Source of the DNA: an uncultured Streptococcus sp.
GTDB lineage: Bacteria; Bacillota; Bacilli; Lactobacillales; Streptococcaceae
DNA length: 14,684 nucleotides
Assembly: GCA_916048115.1 (NCBI GenBank)
Contig: CAJZGQ010000016.1
Span: 1-14,684, forward strand
Direction: 5' to 3'
Position numbers and translations under genes: made by a program
The notes under the pieces: model-generated
What the model saw: the letters and a program-made list of their open reading frames with translations, nothing else
Databases searched by the model: none
Told to the model about the DNA's origin: nothing
Shown: positions 7,933 to 14,300 of the stretch, piece after piece
How the letters are laid out: the number at the start of each line of letters is the position of its first letter
Numbering within the stretch: position 1 is the first letter of the stretch

Positions 7933-7969
7933 ATTGTTTGAACATGTTTTGAATTCAACGTTCGCTTTT
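7933..7969 (-). promoter_or_regulatory. Candidate PurR boxes upstream of fhs
   Basis: Two minus-strand sequences resemble the streptococcal/lactococcal PurBox AWWWCCGAACWWT. AAAAGCGAACGTT (7969-7957) matches 11 of 13. ATGTTCAAACAAT (7945-7933) matches 10 of 13. They are centred about 64 and 40 nt upstream of the inferred fhs start. Activation of folate one-carbon genes by PurR from such positions is known in Lactococcus; here it is inference. Confidence 0.4.
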
Positions 7970-8017
7970 TATGTATATTTTATGGCTTGTCATAGCCTAT
8001 TTGAATAGCTTCAGAAC

Positions 8018-8046
8018 TTTACTTACGTATCTTTTTTGTGTAAAAT
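8018..8046 (+). promoter_or_regulatory. coaB operon promoter, predicted leaderless
   Basis: The elements are -35 TTTACT (8018-8023), 17-bp spacer, -10 TAAAAT (8041-8046). The -10 ends 6 nt before the coaB ATG at 8053, so the transcript should begin at the start codon. No Shine-Dalgarno lies upstream. Confidence 0.65.
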
Positions 8047-8052
8047 AAGCAT

Positions 8053-8730
8053 ATGCATATTTTAATTACATCAGGCGGGACGAGTGAAGCCATTGATAGC
8101 GTTCGTTCAATCACCAACCATTCCACTGGGAGCCTAGGGAAAATCCTTACAGAAGCAGCTCTTGCAAAGGGACATCAGGTGACCTTGATCACAACGCCTA
8201 CCGCGCTTAAACCCGATCCTCATCCACACCTTCTACTTCTATTGATCGAGAATGTAGAGGAACTACTTACAGAAATGCAGAAGGAAGTCCCTCATCATCA
8301 GGCCTTGATTCACGCTATGGCTGTTTCAGACTATACACCTGTTTACATGACAGGCCTTGAGGAGGTTGAGAAAGCTCAGGACCTCCATAGCTTTATCCAT
8401 TGCGAAAATCAGGAAGCGAAAATCTCTTCGAGAGAAGAATACCAAGTGCTCTTTCTAAAGAAAAATCCGAAGATTATCTCCTTCGTCAAAGAATGGAATC
8501 CTGCCATTCAACTGATCGGCTTTAAACTGTTAGTCGACGTTTCTTCTGAAGAGTTGATCCAGGTAGCGCATGAAAGCCTCGTTAAAAATCACGCCAGCAT
8601 GATCGTTGCTAACGATCTGACCAAAATTCAGAATGGTCAGCATCAAGCCTATCTAGTGACAGACAATCAGGTCCTAGAAGCTTCTACGAAAACAGAAATT
8701 GCAGAGGCTATCCTAAATCATTTACAATAA
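8053..8730 (+). CDS. coaB: Phosphopantothenate-cysteine ligase (stand-alone CoaB)
   Basis: This 225-residue enzyme of coenzyme A synthesis joins 4'-phosphopantothenate to cysteine, using a nucleotide triphosphate (CTP in most bacteria). Most bacteria fuse this to CoaC; here it is separate, as in streptococci and enterococci. Motifs: the nucleotide-binding start TSGGTSEAIDSVRSITNHST (6-25), HAMAVSDY (88-95 region), KISS (123-126), the lysine pair before PKIISFVKEW (136-148), GFKLL (156-160) and ANDLT (186-190). The ATG at 8053 is supported by the conserved N-terminus even though it lacks a ribosome site; the -10 box just upstream implies leaderless translation. It is first in an operon with coaC (10-bp gap) and an ECF S component. 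Confidence 0.95.
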   Translation: MHILITSGGTSEAIDSVRSITNHSTGSLGKILTEAALAKGHQVTLITTPTALKPDPHPHLLLLLIENVEELLTEMQKEVPHHQALIHAMAVSDYTPVYMTGLEEVEKAQDLHSFIHCENQEAKISSREEYQVLFLKKNPKIISFVKEWNPAIQLIGFKLLVDVSSEELIQVAHESLVKNHASMIVANDLTKIQNGQHQAYLVTDNQVLEASTKTEIAEAILNHLQ

Positions 8731-8740
8731 AAAGGAACAT

Positions 8741-9280
8741 ATGACACAAATTACTTTAGCTGTTACCGGTAGTATTTCCGCCTATAAAGCGGCTGATATT
8801 ACCAGCCAACTAACCAAATTGGGGTTTGAAGTGAAGGTCCTCATGACTCCTGTAGCCAGAAAATTTATCACCCCTTTAACCTTGCAAGTTCTTTCAAAGA
8901 ATCAAGTAGGCCTTGATGTAATGATCGAAGACGATCCACAGCGGATCGAGCACATCGACATTGGAAAAGAAACAGACCTCTTTCTTGTAGCACCGGCTAG
9001 TGCCAATACAATTGCTAAACTTGCTATGGGGCTTGCAGATAATATGGTCACAAGCACAGCTCTAGCTTTGCCTCAAACCACTAAAAAATTACTAGCCCCT
9101 GCTATGAATACAAGAATGCTGGAACACCCAGCTACCCAACGAAATCTAAAACTCTTACAAGACTATGGTTACCAGATTATTCAACCTCGCCATGCTACTC
9201 TCGCTTGTGGCGATCAAGGGTCTGGAGCTCTAGCGTCTGTAGAAACTATTGTAGAAACTGTTAAGGAGCATTGTTTATGA
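8741..9280 (+). CDS. coaC: Phosphopantothenoylcysteine decarboxylase (stand-alone CoaC)
   Basis: This 179-residue flavoprotein of the HFCD family decarboxylates 4'-phosphopantothenoylcysteine to 4'-phosphopantetheine, the step after CoaB. Motifs: FMN-binding TGSISAYKA (9-17), the active-site histidine in RIEHIDI (His71), APASANTIAKLAMGLADNM (84-102, with the conserved ADNM Asn101), PAMNTRM (120-126), and the substrate clamp ACGDQGSG with Cys156 (155-162). AAAGGA precedes the ATG by 5 nt. It is second in the coaB-coaC-S-component operon; its stop codon overlaps the next start by the ATGA arrangement, indicating translational coupling. Confidence 0.96.
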   Translation: MTQITLAVTGSISAYKAADITSQLTKLGFEVKVLMTPVARKFITPLTLQVLSKNQVGLDVMIEDDPQRIEHIDIGKETDLFLVAPASANTIAKLAMGLADNMVTSTALALPQTTKKLLAPAMNTRMLEHPATQRNLKLLQDYGYQIIQPRHATLACGDQGSGALASVETIVETVKEHCL

Positions 9281-9837
9281 GAAAATCATCTTCTATTTCA
9301 CGAATTGCCATCTTTTTTGCGGTTATGATCACTATTCACTTTGTGACATCCTTCATTCTGCAATTTGTTCCATCAGGTATTCAACCAACCTTGGTTCATA
9401 TTCCTGTCGTGATCGCATCTATCATTTATGGACCTCGTACAGGTGCTATTCTAGGACTGCTGATGGGCCTCTTTAGCCTCACCATGAATACACTGGTTTT
9501 AACCCCAGCAAGCTATCTCTTTAGTCCCTTTGTCCCTCACGGAAATCTCTACTCCCTTCTCATCGCTTTAGTACCGCGTATTCTCATCGGGGTAACCCCT
9601 TACTTCGTCTATCGCTGGATCCACAATCGTACAGGACTTATGGTAGCTGGGATGATCGGTTCTATGACCAATACTGTATTTGTTTTAAGCGGGATTTACT
9701 TCTTCTTTGGGAACAGCTTTGGAGGGGGAATTCAAAATTTCCTTGGTTTGATTGTGTCTACTAACTCTCTTATTGAAGTCGTTGCGACAGTCCTCATTAC
9801 CAGCGCAGTTGTTCCATCTCTTGAAAAATTAAAATAA
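9277..9837 (+). CDS. ECF transporter S component, probably pantothenate-specific (PanT-like)
   Basis: This 186-residue membrane protein has about six helices (roughly 8-30, 38-52, 55-76, 91-113, 121-145 and 155-180), typical of a vitamin-binding S subunit that docks to a shared EcfAA'T energy module encoded elsewhere. ATG 9277 overlaps the coaC stop and has AAGGAG at 8 nt spacing; a TTG two codons earlier is in frame but less likely. Its place as third gene in an operon with coaB and coaC suggests pantothenate as the ligand, since CoA synthesis starts from this vitamin. Specificity is inferred from context, not from residues. A strong terminator follows at once. Confidence 0.85.
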   Translation: MRKSSSISRIAIFFAVMITIHFVTSFILQFVPSGIQPTLVHIPVVIASIIYGPRTGAILGLLMGLFSLTMNTLVLTPASYLFSPFVPHGNLYSLLIALVPRILIGVTPYFVYRWIHNRTGLMVAGMIGSMTNTVFVLSGIYFFFGNSFGGGIQNFLGLIVSTNSLIEVVATVLITSAVVPSLEKLK

Positions 9838-9843
9838 TCTTCC

Positions 9844-9873
9844 AAGTCAAGACAGATTCGTCTTGGCTTTTTT
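9844..9873 (+). terminator. Terminator of the coaB-coaC-S component operon
   Basis: There is a 10-bp stem, AAGTCAAGAC (9844-9853) with GTCTTGGCTT (9860-9869) and one G-U pair. The loop is 6 nt, and the stem is followed by a run of T to 9873. It starts 6 nt after the stop codon. Confidence 0.88.
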
Positions 9874-9921
9874 AACGGTTAAATGCTTATTAATTTTGAA
9901 AAGATTTACAATTATCGCTAG

Positions 9922-9936
9922 AATTTTCTGAAAAAA
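9922..9936 (+). promoter_or_regulatory. Candidate CodY box at the pgm promoter
   Basis: AATTTTCTGAAAAAA matches the established CodY consensus AATTTTCWGAAAATT at 13 of 15 positions. It covers the -35 region and most of the spacer of the pgm promoter, a position that would block polymerase. No experimental support is available from the sequence. Confidence 0.5.
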
Positions 9937-9938
9937 TC

Positions 9939-9947
9939 TGCTATAAT
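9939..9947 (+). promoter_or_regulatory. pgm promoter (extended -10)
   Basis: TGC-TATAAT (9939-9947) is a consensus extended -10; the -35 (TAGAAT, 9919-9924) is weak. The inferred start near 9954 leaves a leader of about 32 nt containing AAGGAG at 9972-9977. Confidence 0.7.
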
Positions 9948-9985
9948 GAAAGCGATTAAATATAACGCAAAAAGGAGACGCTTGC

Positions 9986-11701
9986 ATGACCTATCAAGAA
10001 AACTACCAAAAATGGCTCGACTTTGCTGAATTACCAGCTTACCTTCGTGATGAGTTGGTCGCAATGGATGAAAAAACAAAAGAAGATGCCTTCTATACCA
10101 ACCTTGAATTCGGTACAGCTGGTATGCGTGGATTGATTGGTGCTGGTACTAACCGCATTAACATTTACGTTGTTCGCCAAGCAACTGAAGGTTTGGCTCA
10201 ATTGATCGACTCAAAAGGGGAAGAAGCTAAAAAACGTGGTGTTGCTATCGCTTACGATAGCCGTCACTTCTCTCCTGAGTTTGCTTTTGAATCTGCTCAA
10301 GTTTTGGCTGCTCATGGTATCAAATCTTATGTATTTGAAAGCCTACGTCCAACACCTGAATTGTCATTTGCTGTTCGTCATCTTCACACATTTGCTGGGA
10401 TCATGGTAACAGCTAGCCACAACCCTGCTCCATTTAATGGATACAAGGTTTACGGTGAAGACGGTGGACAAATGCCTCCAGCAGATGCTGATGCATTGAC
10501 AGATTACATCCGTGCGATCGAAAATCCTTTCACTGTACAATTAGCTGACCTTGAAGAAAGCAAAGCTAACGGCTTGATTGAAGTTATCGGTGAAAATGTT
10601 GACGCTGAATACTTGAAAGAAGTGAAAGGCGTTAATATCAACCAAGACTTGATCAATGAATACGGACGCGACATGAAGATTGTCTACACTCCACTTCATG
10701 GTACTGGCGAAATGTTGGCTCGTCGTGCTCTTGCCCAAGCTGGATTTGAAGCTGTTCAAGTTGTTGAAGCTCAAGCTGTTCCAGATGCTGACTTCTCAAC
10801 TGTTAAATCTCCAAACCCTGAAAACCAAGCTGCTTTTGCTCTTGCTGAAGAACTTGGTCGCAAAGTAGACGCTGATGTATTGGTTGCAACTGACCCAGAT
10901 GCTGACCGCCTTGGTGTTGAAATCCGCCAACCAGACGGTTCTTACCTAAACCTTTCTGGTAACCAAATCGGAGCGATCATTGCTAAATACATTCTTGAAG
11001 CTCACAAAACAGCTGGTACACTTCCTGCCAATGCTGCTCTTTGTAAATCAATCGTATCCACTGAGTTGGTGACTAAGATTGCAGAAAGCTACGGCGCAAC
11101 AATGTTTAACGTCTTGACTGGTTTCAAATTTATCGGTGAAAAAATCCATGAATTTGAAACACAACACAACCACACTTACATGCTTGGTTTCGAAGAAAGC
11201 TTCGGTTACCTCATCAAACCATTCGTACGTGACAAAGACGCTATCCAAGCTGTTCTTATCGTCGCCGAAATCGCAGCTTACTACCGCTCACGTGGTATGA
11301 CTTTGGCAGATGGTATCGAAGAAATCTACAAACAATACGGCTACTTCGCAGAAAAAACCATCTCTGTTACCCTTTCAGGTGTGGACGGGGCTGCTGAAAT
11401 CAAGAAAATTATGGATAAATTCCGTGGCAATGCTCCTAAACAATTTAACAATACAGACATTGCTAAGACAGAAGACTTCTTGGAACAAACAGCTACTACT
11501 GCTGACGGCGTTGAAAAATTAACAACTCCTCCAAGTAACGTACTTAAATACATCTTGGCTGATGATTCATGGTTTGCCGTTCGTCCTTCAGGTACAGAAC
11601 CAAAAATCAAATTCTACATCGCTACAGTTGGTGAATCTGAAGCAGATGCTAAAGAAAAAATTGCAAATATCGAAGCAGAAATCAATGCTTTTGTAGGCTA
11701 A
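9986..11701 (+). CDS. pgm: Alpha-phosphoglucomutase (phospho-sugar mutase)
   Basis: This 571-residue cytoplasmic enzyme interconverts glucose-6-phosphate and glucose-1-phosphate, feeding UDP-glucose, capsule, glycolipid and cell-wall polysaccharide synthesis. All four active-site elements are present: the phosphoserine loop TASHNP (142-147, Ser144), the Mg2+ loop TDPDADR (302-308), the sugar-binding GFEESFGY (401-408) and the phosphate-binding RPSGTEPK (533-540). FGTAGMRG (42-49) is also typical. AAGGAG lies 8 nt before the ATG. Codon choice is strikingly uniform compared with neighbours (many GCT, GGT, AAA and GAA codons), suggesting high expression. It is monocistronic: the structured repeat begins 5 nt after the stop and probably terminates it. 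A CodY-like box overlies its promoter. Confidence 0.97.
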   Translation: MTYQENYQKWLDFAELPAYLRDELVAMDEKTKEDAFYTNLEFGTAGMRGLIGAGTNRINIYVVRQATEGLAQLIDSKGEEAKKRGVAIAYDSRHFSPEFAFESAQVLAAHGIKSYVFESLRPTPELSFAVRHLHTFAGIMVTASHNPAPFNGYKVYGEDGGQMPPADADALTDYIRAIENPFTVQLADLEESKANGLIEVIGENVDAEYLKEVKGVNINQDLINEYGRDMKIVYTPLHGTGEMLARRALAQAGFEAVQVVEAQAVPDADFSTVKSPNPENQAAFALAEELGRKVDADVLVATDPDADRLGVEIRQPDGSYLNLSGNQIGAIIAKYILEAHKTAGTLPANAALCKSIVSTELVTKIAESYGATMFNVLTGFKFIGEKIHEFETQHNHTYMLGFEESFGYLIKPFVRDKDAIQAVLIVAEIAAYYRSRGMTLADGIEEIYKQYGYFAEKTISVTLSGVDGAAEIKKIMDKFRGNAPKQFNNTDIAKTEDFLEQTATTADGVEKLTTPPSNVLKYILADDSWFAVRPSGTEPKIKFYIATVGESEADAKEKIANIEAEINAFVG

Positions 11702-11706
11702 AACAC

Positions 11707-11882
11707 GAGGCTGGGACAAAAGTCCTAGCCTCTCAATTATTTTTGGATTGTTGAGCAAGACGCAGTGGTTGAGTGGGCTCTACTACGCTGATTTTATCAG
11801 CTTTTACAGCCCTACTCAACTGTGCGGAGGTGGGACGACGAAATCGAATTCTAACGAATTACCGATTTCTGTCCCACTCTCT
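11707..11882 (+). repeat. 176-bp three-stem-loop repeat, copy B
   Basis: Full copy. Stem-loop 1 (11707-11732) is an 11-bp hairpin with an AAAA loop. Stem-loop 2 (about 11761-11826) has CGCA/TGCG closing pairs, GTTGAGTGGGCT against AGCCCTACTCAAC, and an inner GCTGAT/ATCAGC hairpin. Stem-loop 3 (about 11827-11882) pairs GTGGGAC with GTCCCAC around AATCGAATT/AATTACCGATT. The ends form an imperfect 18-bp inverted repeat (14 matches, core TGGGACA). It differs from copy C at only four positions, all unpaired. It starts 5 nt after pgm and probably ends its transcript. No transposase or obvious target duplication is seen. Confidence 0.93.
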
Positions 11883-11922
11883 CTTTCTTTCGTATCAAAA
11901 TACAGCATTTTTTCGCCCTTTA

Positions 11923-11931
11923 TGGCATACT
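11923..11931 (+). promoter_or_regulatory. Possible promoter of the bta-like gene
   Basis: TGG-CATACT (11923-11931) is an extended -10 match just outside the repeat and 27 nt before the ATG. The -35 is poor. The leader holds GAGGT at 11948-11952. Confidence 0.4.
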
Positions 11932-11958
11932 AGATTTATAAGAAAGCGAGGTAATCTC

Positions 11959-12306
11959 ATGGAACAATTTTTAGAAGATATTAAAGATCTTGAAGTCACA
12001 ACTGTTGCGCGTGCGCAAGAAGCGATTGACAAAAAAGAAACAGCAACCTTCTTTATCGGACGCAAGACTTGTCCTTACTGCCGGAAGTTCGCTGCTAAAT
12101 TAGCAACTGTCGTAGCTGAAACAAAAGCTCATATCTACTTCATCAATAGTGAAGAACCAAGTCAGCTAGACGCATTACAAACCTTCCGCTCAACTTACGG
12201 TATTCCAACTGTCCCTGGATTTTTACATGTTGAATCCGGCGAAGTCACTGTTCGTTGCGACTCTTCCATGTCAGAAGAAGAAATTAAAGCATTCGCTCAT
12301 CTATAA
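11959..12306 (+). CDS. bta: Small cytoplasmic thioredoxin-like protein, bacteriocin transport accessory (Bta) type
   Basis: This 115-residue thioredoxin-fold protein has no signal peptide. The redox centre is CPYC (Cys38, Cys41), a glutaredoxin-like dipeptide, after the strand ATFFIGRK (29-36). The cis-proline is in YGIPTVPG (80-87). The family is annotated as bacteriocin transport accessory protein, but no bacteriocin or ABC exporter gene is nearby, so a general thiol role is as likely. The frame is open back to 11773 through the repeat; ATG 11959 is chosen because it has GAGGT at 6 nt spacing and the upstream residues are repeat-derived. As I recall, pneumococcus also has a bta gene next to pgm. 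It ends in a strong terminator. Confidence 0.87.
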   Translation: MEQFLEDIKDLEVTTVARAQEAIDKKETATFFIGRKTCPYCRKFAAKLATVVAETKAHIYFINSEEPSQLDALQTFRSTYGIPTVPGFLHVESGEVTVRCDSSMSEEEIKAFAHL

Positions 12307-12341
12307 AAAATTAGCTAGAGATCATACTCTAGCTAATTTTT
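12306..12341. terminator. Bidirectional terminator after the bta-like gene
   Basis: There is a perfect 15-bp stem, AAAAATTAGCTAGAG (12306-12320) with CTCTAGCTAATTTTT (12327-12341), and a 6-nt loop. T-runs on both strands let it also stop the opposing membrane-protein transcript. Confidence 0.93.
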
Positions 12342-12406
12342 GTTTACCGTAAAAATTGTCCAACTTTTAGAATTTTTTTCATCAAACTATTTTAGTAGAC
12401 TATTTT

Positions 12407-13036
12407 TCATTTTAAGAAAAATATTGGAAATTCATGCTCCTCTATCCTACCATCAAGATTAAAGTGTTTTGTAAACCATTTTCTGTACTTTTCAAAAAGT
12501 AATTCATTTATGAATACGGTAGCAAATATCAAGATTAAGAAGATAGTAAGATATATTTTATTTACATTTTTAAAGTCAGTTGTATAGTTCATAACTGTAT
12601 AGTACCTTATAAAATAAAAATAAAGAAAGAAACATATCGGCACAAAATTTAAATAAAGCAAATAACTGCATAAGAATAGAAATTGGTGTTTCTTTGATCT
12701 TCTTCTGTAATGCATTTTATATGTTTTCGTTATTTTATTGAATAAAGGAAACCTGCTTTTAAAACTTCCATAATATTTTGGCGAGGCGTGGTAACCAAGC
12801 CAGTGAAGTATTTTAAAATTTAACTCACGAATCAGGAAAAATAAATTGTAACAAATAAAGCAACAAATTAAGATAGAACTGATTTTTGTATGATTAGAAT
12901 ACAATACGCGAATATAAGCAAAATATGCAAAAGCCAAAAAATAATTGAAACAAGCTAATATAAAATAGAGAATACAAGCAAATATACTACGAGTTCCTAT
13001 AAAATTTTTATCTGAATAATCTGGTATATAATCCAT
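12407..13036 (-). CDS. AT-rich four-helix membrane protein of unknown function
   Basis: I do not recognise this 209-residue protein. Four hydrophobic helices are visible (about 18-42, 52-69, 118-143 and 161-181), the first and third rich in Phe and Tyr. A basic loop between helices 2 and 3 contains YRRRSKKH (110-117), and a charged tail follows helix 4 (KYRKW, then GRIEEHEF). There are seven cysteines, all within or next to helices. Base composition is clearly lower than neighbours: sampled 60-base lines have 12-19 G+C, against about 25 in mutY, suggesting foreign or relaxed sequence. The start is uncertain: an in-frame TAG lies 18 nt upstream of the ATG at 13036, and the only Shine-Dalgarno-like AGGA is 16 nt away. 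It lies 59 bp downstream of mutY on the same strand, with no terminator between, so it may be co-transcribed. Confidence 0.7.
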   Translation of the reverse strand: MDYIPDYSDKNFIGTRSIFACILYFILACFNYFLAFAYFAYIRVLYSNHTKISSILICCFICYNLFFLIRELNFKILHWLGYHASPKYYGSFKSRFPLFNKITKTYKMHYRRRSKKHQFLFLCSYLLYLNFVPICFFLYFYFIRYYTVMNYTTDFKNVNKIYLTIFLILIFATVFINELLFEKYRKWFTKHFNLDGRIEEHEFPIFFLK

Positions 13037-13095
13037 ATAAATTACATAATCCTATTCTTTCTTCATAAACTTATACTCTAAATTGAGATGAACTT

Positions 13096-14241
13096 TTATT
13101 TATTAAATGCTTCCCAAATCTTCTGCTGGGGTTTGGCAAAAGGATAATTCGAAAATTCTCCTGGTGTTAACCAAACAGTCGATTCACTTGATTCTTGCTC
13201 TCCTTCTTTTACCAGACCGTAACGAAGTTGAACATGCCACTTACGATGCGAAAAGACATGCTGGACGAAAGGATAAGATCTGTCCTGCCAATCAATGGCC
13301 AAGTCATAGTCCTGTTCAAAGGAAAGAATTTCTGGGTTGTCTACTGTATGCCCCTGTCCATCAAGTAGAGATAATTGGCCTAGGTTCTCAGATAGGCTAT
13401 CCACTTCGATCAAAGGAAAATGCCAAAAACCAGACAAAAGCCCTTCTCGCTCATTTTTCTCCAGCAGGTAGCGCCCTTGACTATCCTTGATGATAAAGGC
13501 CGTTAAATATACTGGCACCGGTTTTTTCTTAGGAGCCTTGATGGGGTAATGATCCATGGTCCCATGTTGATAGGCCGCACTAAACTCCTTGACAGGACTC
13601 TCTTCCGGCCGCGGGTTGACTGGGGATTCAATATCTGATCCCAAATCCATCAAAGCCTGATTAAAATCACCAGGACGATCTGGATCAATCAAGATCTCCA
13701 TCATGGCTTGGAAAATCTTGCGATTGGACGGGATTCCGATATCGTAGTCCACTTCAAACAAGCGGGCCAGTACTCTCATGACATTACCATCCACAGCGGG
13801 CTCCGGCAGGCCAAAGGCAATACTCGCAATAGCACCAGCAGTATAAGGCCCAATCCCCTTCAGTTTAGATATTTCCTCATAGCTTGATTGAAACACTCCT
13901 CCGTGGTCTTCCATCATCTGCTGAGCAGCTTTCTGCATGTTGCGAACCCTTGAGTAATAGCCCAAGCCTTCCCATGCTTTTAAGAGCCTTTCTTCAGGAG
14001 CTTGAGCCAAATCAGAAACTGTCGGAAACCAGTCCAGAAAACGCTCATAATATGGAATCACCGTATCGACACGTGTCTGCTGAAGCATAATCTCTGAGAT
14101 CCAAATTTTATAAGGATCCTTGGCCCTTCTCCAGGGGAGATCCCGTTTATGGGCATCATACCAGGCTAATAACTTTTCTCGGAAAGAGACGATTTTTTCC
14201 TCCTCCCACATGGTAATCCCGTAATCTTTTAAATCTAACAT
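13096..14241 (-). CDS. mutY: A/G-specific adenine DNA glycosylase lacking the iron-sulfur cluster ligands
   Basis: This 381-residue repair enzyme removes adenine mispaired with 8-oxoguanine. Visible elements: catalytic Glu50 in SEIMLQQTRV (49-58), the helix-hairpin-helix LKGIGPYTAGAI (127-138), catalytic Asp151 in AVDGNVMR, and a C-terminal NUDIX-like 8-oxoG-recognition domain (about 241-381) with the HVFSHRKWH motif (328-336). The region where most MutY proteins carry four cluster cysteines reads MDLGSDIESPVNPRPEESPV (198-217). There are no cysteines there or anywhere in the protein, so it belongs to the cluster-less MutY type known from lactic acid bacteria. The ATG at 14241 has a -10 box 6 nt upstream and AGGA too close to act, so leaderless expression is likely; Met11 is an alternative start. 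Confidence 0.95.
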   Translation of the reverse strand: MLDLKDYGITMWEEEKIVSFREKLLAWYDAHKRDLPWRRAKDPYKIWISEIMLQQTRVDTVIPYYERFLDWFPTVSDLAQAPEERLLKAWEGLGYYSRVRNMQKAAQQMMEDHGGVFQSSYEEISKLKGIGPYTAGAIASIAFGLPEPAVDGNVMRVLARLFEVDYDIGIPSNRKIFQAMMEILIDPDRPGDFNQALMDLGSDIESPVNPRPEESPVKEFSAAYQHGTMDHYPIKAPKKKPVPVYLTAFIIKDSQGRYLLEKNEREGLLSGFWHFPLIEVDSLSENLGQLSLLDGQGHTVDNPEILSFEQDYDLAIDWQDRSYPFVQHVFSHRKWHVQLRYGLVKEGEQESSESTVWLTPGEFSNYPFAKPQQKIWEAFNK

Positions 14242-14247
14242 ATTCCT

Positions 14248-14256
14248 AGTATACCA
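14248..14256 (-). promoter_or_regulatory. mutY promoter, predicted leaderless
   Basis: On the minus strand TGG-TATACT (14256-14248) is an extended -10; the -35 is weak. The -10 ends 6 nt before the mutY ATG, placing the transcription start on the start codon. It lies between mutY and the repeat that begins at 14301. Confidence 0.6.
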
Positions 14257-14300
14257 TAGAATGAGTTAGAGTTTAGAAATTCTGATTTTATAAAGAAAAA

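Noticed and set aside
7878..7958. N-terminal extension of fhs by 27 residues
   Set aside because: The stretch contains the -10 box and ribosome site, and the shorter form has the standard 556-residue length.
11748..11933. Open frames running through repeat copy B, including extension of the bta-like frame to 11773
   Set aside because: They arise from the structured repeat and have no conserved counterpart; the bta-like protein has its own ribosome site and start at 11959.
13107..13490. 127-codon open frame opposite the mutY 3' end
   Set aside because: It is a shadow of the MutY recognition domain with no ribosome site and no family resemblance.
13096..14241. mutY as a decayed pseudogene because cluster cysteines are missing
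   Set aside because: The frame is complete, both catalytic residues, the helix-hairpin-helix and the FSH motif are intact, and cluster-less MutY is known in this order.
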